DNA from: Vallitaleaceae bacterium
GTDB taxonomy: Bacteria; Bacillota; Clostridia; Lachnospirales; Vallitaleaceae
Assembly (NCBI GenBank): GCA_027858555.1
Contig: JAQICP010000192.1
Coordinates: forward strand, 1 to 8,030
Length of the DNA: 8,030 nucleotides
Reading direction: 5' to 3'
Below, in pieces: positions 1-6,459 of this stretch (position 1 is its first letter; every line of letters starts with the position of its first letter). The position numbers and the translations under genes were made by a program. The notes beneath the pieces are model-generated. The model searched no databases, had not been told where the DNA came from, and saw only the letters and a program-made list of their open reading frames with translations.

Positions 1-513
1 GAAAAGAAATCTGTAAATAGAGCACCTGCTACAAAAACACTTCCTGAAAAAACAAAGAAATCTAACAAAGATACCGATGGTAGCGAAACACCAGGTGAAG
101 GAGATGAAGGCTGGCCACATCCTGGTGGAAATACTAATGAACCAGGTGACAGAAGACCCTCAGAGGTTAAACCAGCGGATGAAGGAAATGAGAAGAAGGG
201 TGTGCAGAAAGCTGTTAGTCTTTCGAAGTTTACTCCTGTATGTATTAATAAGAACAGTGGTAGATACGCAGTTACTATTGTACCACTTGAAGATTGTGTA
301 GAGGGATGTATAGACTTGTTTTTGTCTGCTGAATCGCAAAGGTATAAAGCACCACTTAAGGCAGTGAAAGTCATTGGTGGTGATTGTGAAGTGAATGATA
401 ATAGGATAAAGGGACTAAGATTCAAGTCAAATGAGCCTATTAAAATGAGTATAGAAATTGATTATACAGATTATTGTTCGATGGAGGTGCTTGCATATGC
501 AGTTAAGAAATAG
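1..513 (+). CDS. C-terminal part of a large protein, possibly a GHKL/HSP90-like ATP-binding protein (5' truncated)
   Basis: Frame 1 is open from the first base to the TAA at 511-513, giving 170 residues with no convincing start, so the gene begins outside the window. Residues 1 to about 75 are a hydrophilic linker rich in Lys, Glu, Pro and Gly (for example ETPGEGDEGWPHPGGN). Residues about 76-170 look like a small beta-rich domain ending in YCSMEVLAYAVKK. From memory, the pattern of a charged linker, then a domain with an LSAE segment and a terminal YCSMEV, occurs at the C-terminus of GHKL-type ATPases in restriction-like operons. None of the ATPase motifs lie in the window, so that assignment is inference. 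The next gene starts inside its last codons, which indicates translational coupling. It could instead be the tail of another large multidomain protein. The coding call is firm and the function is weak. Confidence 0.8.
   Translation, partial: EKKSVNRAPATKTLPEKTKKSNKDTDGSETPGEGDEGWPHPGGNTNEPGDRRPSEVKPADEGNEKKGVQKAVSLSKFTPVCINKNSGRYAVTIVPLEDCVEGCIDLFLSAESQRYKAPLKAVKVIGGDCEVNDNRIKGLRFKSNEPIKMSIEIDYTDYCSMEVLAYAVKK
483..489 (+). promoter_or_regulatory. Ribosome binding site deciding the start of the 288-aa gene
   Basis: GGAGGTG lies 8 nt (counted from the end of GGAGGT) before the ATG at 497. An in-frame ATG at 458 has no comparable site and would lengthen the overlap with the upstream gene, so 497 is the better start. 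Confidence 0.75.
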
Positions 514-1363
514 ATATTACACATATCCAGTTATTGATATCGGAAATGATTTTTATGTAAACAGTTCTTTTGAGACTGATGCGGATTATGTTCTGGATGG
601 ATATAATATTCGTCTTTCACTCCATGCAAAACTTGTTAATCCAGGTTTAGAGAAGATGCTGAATGATGGGGACATAGAGTTTGTTCATCATATCGAATGT
701 CCACAGACATGTTTTAGAAAGAGTTTTGCTACAAAACAGGAAGAAATGATTTTGACTATAAAAGATGATGAGATTAACGGCACGGTTCAAGTGTGCGGAT
801 TTTTGCTGGCTAAGAAGAGTTTGGTAAAATATGAAAATAGTCTATTTACTGAAGATTACAGAGGATTTAAGTTTGATATAGATAAAGGATGTGTTTTAGC
901 AGTAGGTAACCAAATAAATATTGTTATGGATAAGATGAAAGATGATTTGTCCAATTCATCTTCAATATTTATGATTTCACGAAATCTAGATCCTAATGCC
1001 ACTGAAATGAATATTGATATGATGCAAAACAAAATCATCATTAATCTGCCTGACGAAACATATGGAATATATGATAGCATGAGTACATATTATGATGTTC
1101 AGCCAGTAATGCATTCAATGCTGATAATACCTGCATTACAATTTGTATTGTACGAGCTTAAACAAGATAGAGAGCAACTGTATAACTACAGTGATTACAA
1201 ATGGTTTAGGGGATTAAAAAAAAGCTTTGAAAGAATAGATATGAAACTGGACCAAGAGTGTTTAGAAAATATTGAACCATTGGCAATTTCTCAAAAATTA
1301 ATTGGTGCGCCAATAAATAATGCTATGCTTCATTTAGTTAGGGGTGATGGTTATGAAGATTAA
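497..1363 (+). CDS. Uncharacterised 288-aa protein of the four-gene operon
   Basis: I do not recognise a named family. The ATG at 497 is preceded by GGAGGT and gives 288 residues, and it overlaps the upstream gene by 17 nt. The protein looks soluble, with no signal peptide or clear membrane segment. Residues about 1-150 are rich in alternating hydrophobic residues, suggesting beta structure (PVIDIGNDFYVNSSF near 11-25, VQVCGFLLAKKSL near 97-109). Residues about 150-288 look more helical, with a hydrophobic stretch at 201-220 (VQPVMHSMLIIPALQFVLYE) and a charged tail. Cysteines at 68, 72, 100, 132 and 255 do not form an obvious zinc site, and I see no nuclease, helicase or methylase motif. Coupling on both sides suggests stoichiometric expression with its neighbours, so a structural or adaptor subunit is plausible (inference). 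Confidence 0.85.
   Translation: MQLRNRYYTYPVIDIGNDFYVNSSFETDADYVLDGYNIRLSLHAKLVNPGLEKMLNDGDIEFVHHIECPQTCFRKSFATKQEEMILTIKDDEINGTVQVCGFLLAKKSLVKYENSLFTEDYRGFKFDIDKGCVLAVGNQINIVMDKMKDDLSNSSSIFMISRNLDPNATEMNIDMMQNKIIINLPDETYGIYDSMSTYYDVQPVMHSMLIIPALQFVLYELKQDREQLYNYSDYKWFRGLKKSFERIDMKLDQECLENIEPLAISQKLIGAPINNAMLHLVRGDGYED
1340..1346 (+). promoter_or_regulatory. Ribosome binding site deciding the start of the 243-aa gene
   Basis: AGGGGTG sits 6 nt before the ATG at 1353. The GTG at 1344 lies inside this site and the ATG at 1347 is too close to it, so ATG 1353 (MKIKYL...) is preferred. Confidence 0.6.
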
Positions 1364-2084
1364 ATATCTTACTGAAAAAGGATTGATGATGGTAAGAAGT
1401 AATACTCAATATATAGCTAATAAAATAGTAAAGGAGAAAAATTTTAATGTAATCGATATATTTCAGGATGCTGATATAGTGTCTGAATCACCTTATGATT
1501 TACCAGATTTCAGGTTGGATATGTCGCAGGAAAAAGGAAAAGAAGCGTTGACTGATCTGGAAAATATTAAAAGAGTTTACAATAATATGCGTGGACTCTC
1601 TGATTCATTAGCTTCTGACGAGAGATTGTGGTCTGCATTTACACTTGTAGATAGATACGATTATATGCAATATAGATGGAAAGTAAACAGTGAAAATGAC
1701 TTGAAAAACAGGTACCTGTTTAGCTATTCTGCTCACAGATCTTTATTTAGGAATGGAATGTCCAGGTTATGGTGGATTGGTAGGGTTACATATGATGAAT
1801 CAAGAGAAGATCCATATGAGCTGACAGAATTTCTTATTTCGAGAGATCAAGATTATGCAGAGAATATATGTGGACGTAATGTTTTTAATAACCCTAAAGT
1901 AACGAAAGCAACAATAGCAGCTTTGCTTGATTCTGAGAAAGATGGAATAAAAATAGATAGATTTTTAGTAAGGGAAATAGCAAAATATATGAATCTGCTG
2001 GCAGGAACATATTTACTTGACTCTATGGACTATGATGAACTCAATAGTAAAGCTAAGGAGAGAATACTGAAATTAAAGGAGTAA
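1353..2084 (+). CDS. DUF6339-like protein, 243 aa
   Basis: The gene starts at ATG 1353, overlaps the previous stop by 11 nt and ends 3 nt before the next start. The central region carries the segments that made me think of the DUF6339 family: DERLWSAFTLVDRYDYM (residues about 89-105), RNGMSRLWWIGRVTYDES (133-150) and DPYELTEFLISRDQD (153-167). Charged and aromatic residues cluster there, including R133, R138, W140, W141 and D148. The N-terminal 60 residues look helical and the last 40 end in a Lys-rich helix. No signal peptide or membrane segment is visible. The family has no firmly known biochemical role that I can cite. From memory, members sit beside GHKL ATPases, Z1-domain proteins and cytosine methylases, which would fit a restriction-like system. 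The family name rests on recalled sequence patterns without a search. Confidence 0.75.
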   Translation: MKIKYLTEKGLMMVRSNTQYIANKIVKEKNFNVIDIFQDADIVSESPYDLPDFRLDMSQEKGKEALTDLENIKRVYNNMRGLSDSLASDERLWSAFTLVDRYDYMQYRWKVNSENDLKNRYLFSYSAHRSLFRNGMSRLWWIGRVTYDESREDPYELTEFLISRDQDYAENICGRNVFNNPKVTKATIAALLDSEKDGIKIDRFLVREIAKYMNLLAGTYLLDSMDYDELNSKAKERILKLKE

Positions 2085-2087
2085 GTT

Positions 2088-4904
2088 ATGAGGTGTAAAG
2101 TATGTGGAGAAGAATTTGATTTGGAACATTTTCCGTTCTGTCCATATTGTATGACAAAACCAGATGTTGAATTGGGTGTTGTTAAAAAAAGTTTTGTTCA
2201 TATAGAAGAATGCTTTAGTTCTGATGGAGACGATATATCGTTGAGACTAAATAAGACTAATAAAGATGAGTTTGAGTGTTTAACTAATCAGGAGGACCAA
2301 AGAGCTGATTTGGAACATACAAGCTTTGAAACACTCAATCAGATAGAAGATAGTTATGAAAAAGTGGTAGAAGAAGATGTGGAGATTAAATCACCTGTTG
2401 ATACATATGCAGAAGAGGCAGTGGAGCGTGTACTGATTAACACTGAGATTTCTGATGTTTATCCTTCATCATGTAAATTGTTCTTAGAATACTGTAAAAA
2501 TAATGATTTGGTTTATATGGAGGACTTATCTAAAGAAATATTTCTTGGACTTCAGTTAGTAAAAGGTTTTGGAGCTAAGAAGGTTTCAAACTTAGAAGTG
2601 ATATATGAGGAGTTTAATCAAAAAGAGTTACCAGAAGACGGCAATGCTTATGGTTATGAAGTTGAAAACAGTAGAGTGTATTCAGTTAATGAAAAACTAG
2701 TAAGCATGGAAGTTGATTCGCTGAGATTGCAGGGAATTTCTTTGCGTACAATAAATGATCTTAAGAATCATAATCTATTTACTTTCAAGGATCTTTCTAC
2801 AGAAAGTATTGGACATTTAGAAACAATATTAAAGAATAGCTCGTTTAAAGAGGTTGTAGAGATTGAAGATCTTTTGAATAAAGCACCTATTCATTTGTTT
2901 GAAAGTGTGTTATCTAGAATGGGAACATCTGACAACTATGTAGCGCTTTTATACAGAGCTGAAGGTTTTACTCTTCAGGAAATAGGTGATGATCTTGGAA
3001 AAACAAGGGAAAGAGTTAGACAAATCGTCAATAAAATGCAAATAAGCTTAAGTGGATTAGCAAAATGTATTATTGATGAAATAAAGAAACACAATGATTT
3101 TATATATTTACAAGAGATATTGGATAGCTTTGATAATGATGATTTTGGGCGTATTCTATCATATATTCTTAAACTCGATGAAGAGTTTGATTATTTAGAT
3201 TTTGCAGAAGTTTTTCTTGTAAATGCGGTAGAAGGAGAATCGGAAAGTAATTTGTTTTCCGTAGTTAGTGAAATAATTGGTGATGGAGCGGATTTGTTAA
3301 GAGTATTTTCAGATATTGAAATTGAACTGCATAACCTGAAACTTGATTTTTTGGATTTAGAGGATATAAAGAATATGCTTATTAAGCATAAGTATAAGGT
3401 TTATGGTACTTTTTTCTTGCAAAAAAAGACATCATATGGATATCTTGCAGCACAAATTATTAAAGAATATTTCCCAAATGGAATCAGACTTAGCCAGAAT
3501 GATACTGTGAAAGAGCCAGATCTTAGCAAACTTAGAGAATTGATGTTGGAAAAATTTGAAATTAACAATTTGCCAGATAGTGATAGAGCATTAAGTTCAA
3601 GGATATCGGAATTTCTTATAATATCAGATAGAGGGTATGCAATAGCGGATGCAAATGTTGTTATTGATGTATCAGTTATGGAAAATATAATAAATCGTAT
3701 TGATGAATATGATGGAGAAAAAATGTTTTATACACGCTTATTTGCTGAATTTAAAGGCGTATTAAATATGACAAGCAATGTTGATAACTATCACTTTTTA
3801 CATGGAGTTTTGATGCACTTTTATCCGGACAAATATGAGTATACCCGTGATTATCTTATAAAAGAAGGAAAAGCAGAAGGCAAGAGTGGAATGGTTCATG
3901 AAAGCATACTTATATATATTGAGGATGTTGGTAAACCAATTCATAAAGATGAAATTAAGCGAGTCTTTGGGTTTTCAGATATTATGATTTATACTGCTGT
4001 GTCGATGGATAATAGATTAATTCAATGGGAGCATAACTATTACAATTCAGCTAATTTAGTTGATTCTAACGAAAAAGAGAAACAATGGCTTAGAGAATTA
4101 ATAACTACCACACTTAAAACTAACGATGGATATTGTAGTGAAAGAATGCTTTATGTATTAGCAAGGAATGAAAATGAAGAATTTATAGTTAGGAACAATA
4201 TTAACAATCCAAAAAACTTGTATTATATAGTGGCACATTACTTTGAAGAATATTTCGAATTCAGAAGACCCCATATCTGTGAAATAGGAAGATTTACTCA
4301 GTTAAGCACGATGGATATTGCATTAGAGATATTAAATCGACCGGAAATCTTAAGCTTTAATACTTTTTCAGAATTATCCAAAAGGCTTAATTGGTCACCT
4401 GTTACATCTGGTACAGTTTTTCAGGAAATAGAAAAAAGATATTTGCGAGTATCTAGTGACGACTATCTTAAGAAAGAAAGTGTATTTATTGACGAAGAAG
4501 ATATGATACTAGTTGAAGCTTCATTGCTTACAAAAATGAATTCTGGTGTTTTATCACTGCTAGGATTTGATGACTGGGAGGAATTACCAGAGATAGGGTA
4601 TCAGTGGAATAGCTTCTTACTAGGTTCAATTATTGAAAGGTTTGGTATTGAACTTAAGGTGATTAAACCTAATATGAGGGATAGAAGATATCAAAAAGGC
4701 ATTGTGGTTAATAAAGAAAGTAACCTGTCTACGTATCCTGAAGTTATTGCATCAGTGTTAGTAGCAAATGGAATGAATGACGTGTCAGAAGGTAAGTTAT
4801 TATCATATTTAATTGTTAATGGATTGACTTATAAAATGATTCCGAAAGAGTTATACAATTGTGAGGCAATGAAATATAAGAAAGGAATTTTTAGCATCAA
4901 ATAG
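2088..4904 (+). CDS. Large putative DNA-binding protein: zinc ribbon, HhH-like, sigma-70 region 4 HTH, winged-helix repeats (938 aa)
   Basis: ATG 2088 follows AAAGGAG at a good distance and lies 3 nt after the previous stop. Residues 3-21 form a zinc ribbon (C3-x2-C6 and C18-x2-C21). An acidic linker runs to about residue 110. Residues 125-170 contain LVKGFGAKKVSNL, resembling a helix-hairpin-helix turn. Residues 205-245 (LQGISLRTINDLKNHNLFTFKDL) recall the RNA polymerase alpha C-terminal domain. Residues about 270-318 closely match sigma-70 region 4, with EGFTLQEIGDDLGKTRERVRQIV as the helix-turn-helix. No sigma region 2 is visible, so it is unlikely to be a full sigma factor. The C-terminal 600 residues contain segments of winged-helix character (about 495-530, 605-660 and 750-800) that I cannot classify precisely; HARE-HTH-type wings are one possibility. 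It probably binds DNA for, or regulates, the operon's complex (inference). Confidence 0.88.
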   Translation: MRCKVCGEEFDLEHFPFCPYCMTKPDVELGVVKKSFVHIEECFSSDGDDISLRLNKTNKDEFECLTNQEDQRADLEHTSFETLNQIEDSYEKVVEEDVEIKSPVDTYAEEAVERVLINTEISDVYPSSCKLFLEYCKNNDLVYMEDLSKEIFLGLQLVKGFGAKKVSNLEVIYEEFNQKELPEDGNAYGYEVENSRVYSVNEKLVSMEVDSLRLQGISLRTINDLKNHNLFTFKDLSTESIGHLETILKNSSFKEVVEIEDLLNKAPIHLFESVLSRMGTSDNYVALLYRAEGFTLQEIGDDLGKTRERVRQIVNKMQISLSGLAKCIIDEIKKHNDFIYLQEILDSFDNDDFGRILSYILKLDEEFDYLDFAEVFLVNAVEGESESNLFSVVSEIIGDGADLLRVFSDIEIELHNLKLDFLDLEDIKNMLIKHKYKVYGTFFLQKKTSYGYLAAQIIKEYFPNGIRLSQNDTVKEPDLSKLRELMLEKFEINNLPDSDRALSSRISEFLIISDRGYAIADANVVIDVSVMENIINRIDEYDGEKMFYTRLFAEFKGVLNMTSNVDNYHFLHGVLMHFYPDKYEYTRDYLIKEGKAEGKSGMVHESILIYIEDVGKPIHKDEIKRVFGFSDIMIYTAVSMDNRLIQWEHNYYNSANLVDSNEKEKQWLRELITTTLKTNDGYCSERMLYVLARNENEEFIVRNNINNPKNLYYIVAHYFEEYFEFRRPHICEIGRFTQLSTMDIALEILNRPEILSFNTFSELSKRLNWSPVTSGTVFQEIEKRYLRVSSDDYLKKESVFIDEEDMILVEASLLTKMNSGVLSLLGFDDWEELPEIGYQWNSFLLGSIIERFGIELKVIKPNMRDRRYQKGIVVNKESNLSTYPEVIASVLVANGMNDVSEGKLLSYLIVNGLTYKMIPKELYNCEAMKYKKGIFSIK

Positions 4905-4955
4905 CACAAATAGCTGAATGGGTACCTAGGGGAATTGAATATACTTTTTTTATTA

Positions 4956-4985
4956 TTGACCGAACACCAGTTCGTGTAGTATAAT
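4956..4985 (+). promoter_or_regulatory. Sigma-A promoter for the 171-aa regulator
   Basis: TTGACC (4956-4961) and a perfect TATAAT (4980-4985) are separated by 18 nt. Transcription would start near 4992, giving a leader of about 110 nt before ATG 5105. The leader has a small hairpin (CTCTT/AAGAG at 5044-5057). The spacer carries a LexA operator, so the promoter should be repressed under normal growth. A T7 run at 4945-4951 just upstream may help end the previous operon, but I see no clean terminator stem before it. Confidence 0.8.
4961..4974 (+). promoter_or_regulatory. LexA (DinR) operator, SOS box
   Basis: CGAACACCAGTTCG has perfect 5-bp palindromic arms (CGAAC/GTTCG) around 4 nt. It matches the Gram-positive LexA consensus CGAAC-N4-GTTCG. 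It overlaps the last base of the -35 box and fills most of the spacer, where bound LexA would block RNA polymerase. LexA itself is not in the window. Confidence 0.8.
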
Positions 4986-5104
4986 TTACTTAAGCTATTT
5001 CCCTAGCACTGAAGCTCCAAAATCCAGCAAACTGAGCATATAGCTCTTAGAAAAGAGGCAACTATGAATTGAAAAGTTTAAAGAGGTAAGGTGAGTAAAT
5101 ACAT

Positions 5105-5620
5105 ATGATTAATAGCATGTTAAGAGAAGTAACAGCTGGGTATGATCTTTGTAGCCAGGCAGATGAACACATATATCACAACACGAAAGCACTATTAGAA
5201 CTGTATAGTAAAGTGCTTTGGAGAATTAGCAGTTCCCTTAAAGAAATGGATCAAGAATGTAGAGAAAGTACGAATAAAAAGCTAACGGATTTGATTAATT
5301 CAATGGTAGATATAGATCCTAGAATTAATCAGAAGCGAATGAACTCGAGATTACAAAGTATTGAAGAAAGTAAAAGTATTCTAGATTTTATCGATTTAGC
5401 AATGAATCAACTTAGAGTCTATCCGGATGAAGGTGAAAAATACTTTGCGATTCTTGACCAAATATATATTGCTAGAACGATGCGATCAATTGAAAGGTTG
5501 GCGGAGAACTATAACATTTCAAGATCAACAATGTATAGAGAGAAGAACAAAGCCATTAAAATATTCGGTGTAATCTTATGGGGATTCTTATTTGATGAAG
5601 TAAATAAAAAAGAAAGCTAA
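5105..5620 (+). CDS. Helix-turn-helix transcriptional regulator, sigma-70 region 4-like, SOS-controlled (171 aa)
   Basis: ATG 5105 follows AAGGTGAG at 9 nt spacing. The protein is almost entirely helical. The N-terminal 110 residues contain amphipathic helices (for example KALLELYSKVLWRISSSLKEM at 28-48) of unknown role. The C-terminal segment at about 127-155 reads RSIERLAENYNISRSTMYREKNKAIKIFG, a helix-turn-helix like sigma region 4 or phage ArpU/RinA-type late activators. There is no sigma region 2, so it is better called an activator or sigma-like factor. Its promoter has a LexA box, so it should appear after DNA damage. Its stop codon is 6 nt before a phased repeat array next to another promoter, which makes the product the natural candidate to bind those repeats (inference). 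The family name is uncertain. Confidence 0.85.
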   Translation: MINSMLREVTAGYDLCSQADEHIYHNTKALLELYSKVLWRISSSLKEMDQECRESTNKKLTDLINSMVDIDPRINQKRMNSRLQSIEESKSILDFIDLAMNQLRVYPDEGEKYFAILDQIYIARTMRSIERLAENYNISRSTMYREKNKAIKIFGVILWGFLFDEVNKKES

Positions 5621-5626
5621 ATGAGA

Positions 5627-5705
5627 ATGAGACCCAGATGACACTGATTTGAGACTAGAATGACACAAAAATGAGACGAAATTGAGACTGATATGACACT
5701 GACAC
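5627..5705 (+). repeat. Seven TGA[G/C]AC repeats at exact 11-nt spacing
   Basis: Units begin with TGAGAC or TGACAC at 5628, 5639, 5650, 5661, 5672, 5683 and 5694, each exactly 11 nt after the last and each preceded by A or T. Bases between cores vary. A partial copy (TGAGAA, 5622) and an extra TGACAC (5700) flank the array at 6-nt offsets. A constant core with one-helical-turn spacing suggests a protein stacked along one DNA face. The array begins just after the stop codon of the 171-aa regulator and ends at the -35 box of the next promoter. Confidence 0.9.
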
Positions 5706-5727
5706 GAGATTTCCTACCTGTTATAAT
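5699..5727 (+). promoter_or_regulatory. Promoter downstream of the phased repeats
   Basis: CTGACA (5699-5704) and a perfect TATAAT (5722-5727) are 17 nt apart. The -35 box is built from the last TGACAC copy, so a protein on the array would touch RNA polymerase. The expected start is near 5734. The promoter would transcribe the structured leader, the 12-codon ORF and the 144-aa regulator gene. Confidence 0.7.
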
Positions 5728-5733
5728 TGCTAT

Positions 5734-5897
5734 GATGGGATTACTAAACAATTAAGCTTTTGACGATGAATTGAAAAATTCATTACAAGGGCTATTTTTG
5801 TACCCAAATTTATGGCACTAAAATTTCATAGAGCTGTTTTCATCGAAAGAGCAGAAATGGATATTAGGTCACACGCCTTGTGCGTGGGGCCTTTTTT
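5734..5897 (+). ncRNA. Structured leader RNA or small RNA ending in a terminator
   Basis: This stretch of about 164 nt lies between the predicted start site and an intrinsic terminator and has no ORF with a good ribosome site. It folds by eye into a 7-bp hairpin with a GAAA loop (ATGAATT 5766-5772 with AATTCAT 5777-5783), then a second stem (GGG-C-TA 5789-5794 with TACCC 5801-5805), then a weaker element at about 5834-5854 with another GAAA. It could be an attenuating leader for the downstream gene or a separate small RNA. I do not recognise it as a named RNA class. Confidence 0.45.
5866..5897 (+). terminator. Intrinsic terminator or attenuator upstream of the 144-aa gene
   Basis: CACGC (5872-5876) pairs with GCGTG (5882-5886) around CTTGT. 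The stem extends across one A-G mismatch with AGGTC (5866-5870) against GGGCCT (5888-5892 paired), and six T follow (5892-5897). It lies between the array promoter and the gene that promoter faces, so read-through must be conditional or partial. A competing pairing of GGGC (5887-5890) with GCCC (5901-5904) would span the T tract. Confidence 0.75.
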
Positions 5898-5923
5898 ATT
5901 GCCCTTTTCTGGAGGTATCAGTA

Positions 5924-5962
5924 ATGAACGTAGCAAAAATGGCGGTAATTAGAGGACCGTAA
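5924..5962 (+). CDS. 12-aa leader peptide MNVAKMAVIRGP
   Basis: ATG 5924 follows a perfect GGAGGT (5911-5916) with 7 nt spacing, and the ORF stops at TAA 5960-5962. So strong a ribosome site for so short an ORF suggests that translation itself matters. The peptide ends Ile-Arg-Gly-Pro-stop, reminiscent of arrest peptides with Arg-Ala-Gly-Pro or Pro-stop ends (SecM, TnaC). The very next base begins the arm of a stem that covers the ribosome site of the 144-aa gene. An alternative is that it is the remnant start of a larger gene: serine recombinases of clostridial elements can begin with a similar valine-rich stretch (recalled). Expression is not shown by sequence alone. Confidence 0.55.
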   Translation: MNVAKMAVIRGP

Positions 5963-6003
5963 CTTTCTGATTTGGAACTAGCAATTTAATTCAAATCAGG
6001 AGG
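5963..6003 (+). promoter_or_regulatory. Shine-Dalgarno-sequestering hairpin between leader peptide and 144-aa gene
   Basis: CTTTCTGATTTG (5963-5974) pairs along all 12 positions with CAAATCAGGAGG (5992-6003), the inner 8 bp all Watson-Crick and the outer 4 including two G-U pairs. The loop is 17 nt. The 3' arm contains the AGGAGG (5998-6003) used by ATG 6009, so the stem hides it. The 5' arm starts directly after the leader stop codon, within the footprint of a ribosome paused there. Confidence 0.65.
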
Positions 6004-6008
6004 TTAAC

Positions 6009-6443
6009 ATGGGAAAAAAAGTCAATGAAATTACAGGTGAAATTAGATATTTTATACCAGTAGACGGTAAGATGTATGAAACAACTGAAGAAGTATATTA
6101 TGCATATTATAAGATGGAGCGTAGAGAACGTTATTTAGAAGAAAGAAGTCTGGAATTTGAATTATCATATGATGAACTCAATGAAAGTGGATTTCAAGTT
6201 GAGATGAATAGTTCTGTTGATAAAGGAAATACTGAGCAGGATGCTATAACAACAGTTATGATTGAAAAAATGCTGAACAAGTTATCAGTGTTGAATGATT
6301 ATGAGCTTTGGCTAATTCAAGAACTTTATACACATGGTAAAACTGTTCGCCAGATTGAAGATGAGTCTGGTATTAAGAAAAGCACTGTTTGGGATCATCA
6401 GAAAACTATTTTACATCAGTTAAGACTGGAGATGGAAAAATAG
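6009..6443 (+). CDS. Sigma-70 region 4-like HTH protein, 144 aa
   Basis: ATG 6009 follows AGGAGG at 5 nt. Residues 1-45 (VNEITGEIRYFIPVDGKMYETTEEVYYAYYKMERRERYLEE region) are highly charged and aromatic and resemble the N-terminus of sigma-like proteins seen in clostridial mobile elements (recalled). Residues 46-80 are an acidic linker. Residues about 85-140 resemble sigma region 4, with NDYELWLIQELYTHGKT followed by VRQIEDESGIKKSTVWDHQKTI as the helix-turn-helix. Region 2 is absent, so it probably acts as a regulator or an atypical sigma-like factor. It is the end point of the cassette: promoter with phased repeats, terminator-containing leader, leader peptide and hidden ribosome site. The target genes are not in the window; excision, transfer or recombinase genes would be expected (inference). 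Confidence 0.85.
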   Translation: MGKKVNEITGEIRYFIPVDGKMYETTEEVYYAYYKMERRERYLEERSLEFELSYDELNESGFQVEMNSSVDKGNTEQDAITTVMIEKMLNKLSVLNDYELWLIQELYTHGKTVRQIEDESGIKKSTVWDHQKTILHQLRLEMEK

Positions 6444-6459
6444 CATAGAGTGAAAGATT

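Noticed and set aside
77..301. Plus-strand frame 74 codons long beginning at an ATG near the left edge
   Set aside because: It overlaps the frame 1 coding sequence, which is open from base 1 and has the more protein-like composition, and it lacks a ribosome site.
856..1080. Minus-strand frame with hydrophobic residues, possibly a small membrane protein
   Set aside because: It lies wholly inside the 288-aa gene on the opposite strand, with no ribosome site or promoter; the hydrophobicity comes from antisense of an AT-rich gene.
4909..5006. Matching segments AATAGCT/AGCTATT and CTAGGGGAA/TTCCCTAG around the LexA promoter
   Set aside because: The two pairs are not nested in an order that allows one common stem, so they are probably chance matches.
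5627..5705. CRISPR array
   Set aside because: The units are 11 nt with 6-nt cores, far too short for CRISPR repeats and spacers, and no cas gene is present.
5627..5705. Replication iterons
   Set aside because: Phased direct repeats can be iterons, but no replication initiator gene or AT-rich unwinding region is linked, and a promoter directly abuts the array.
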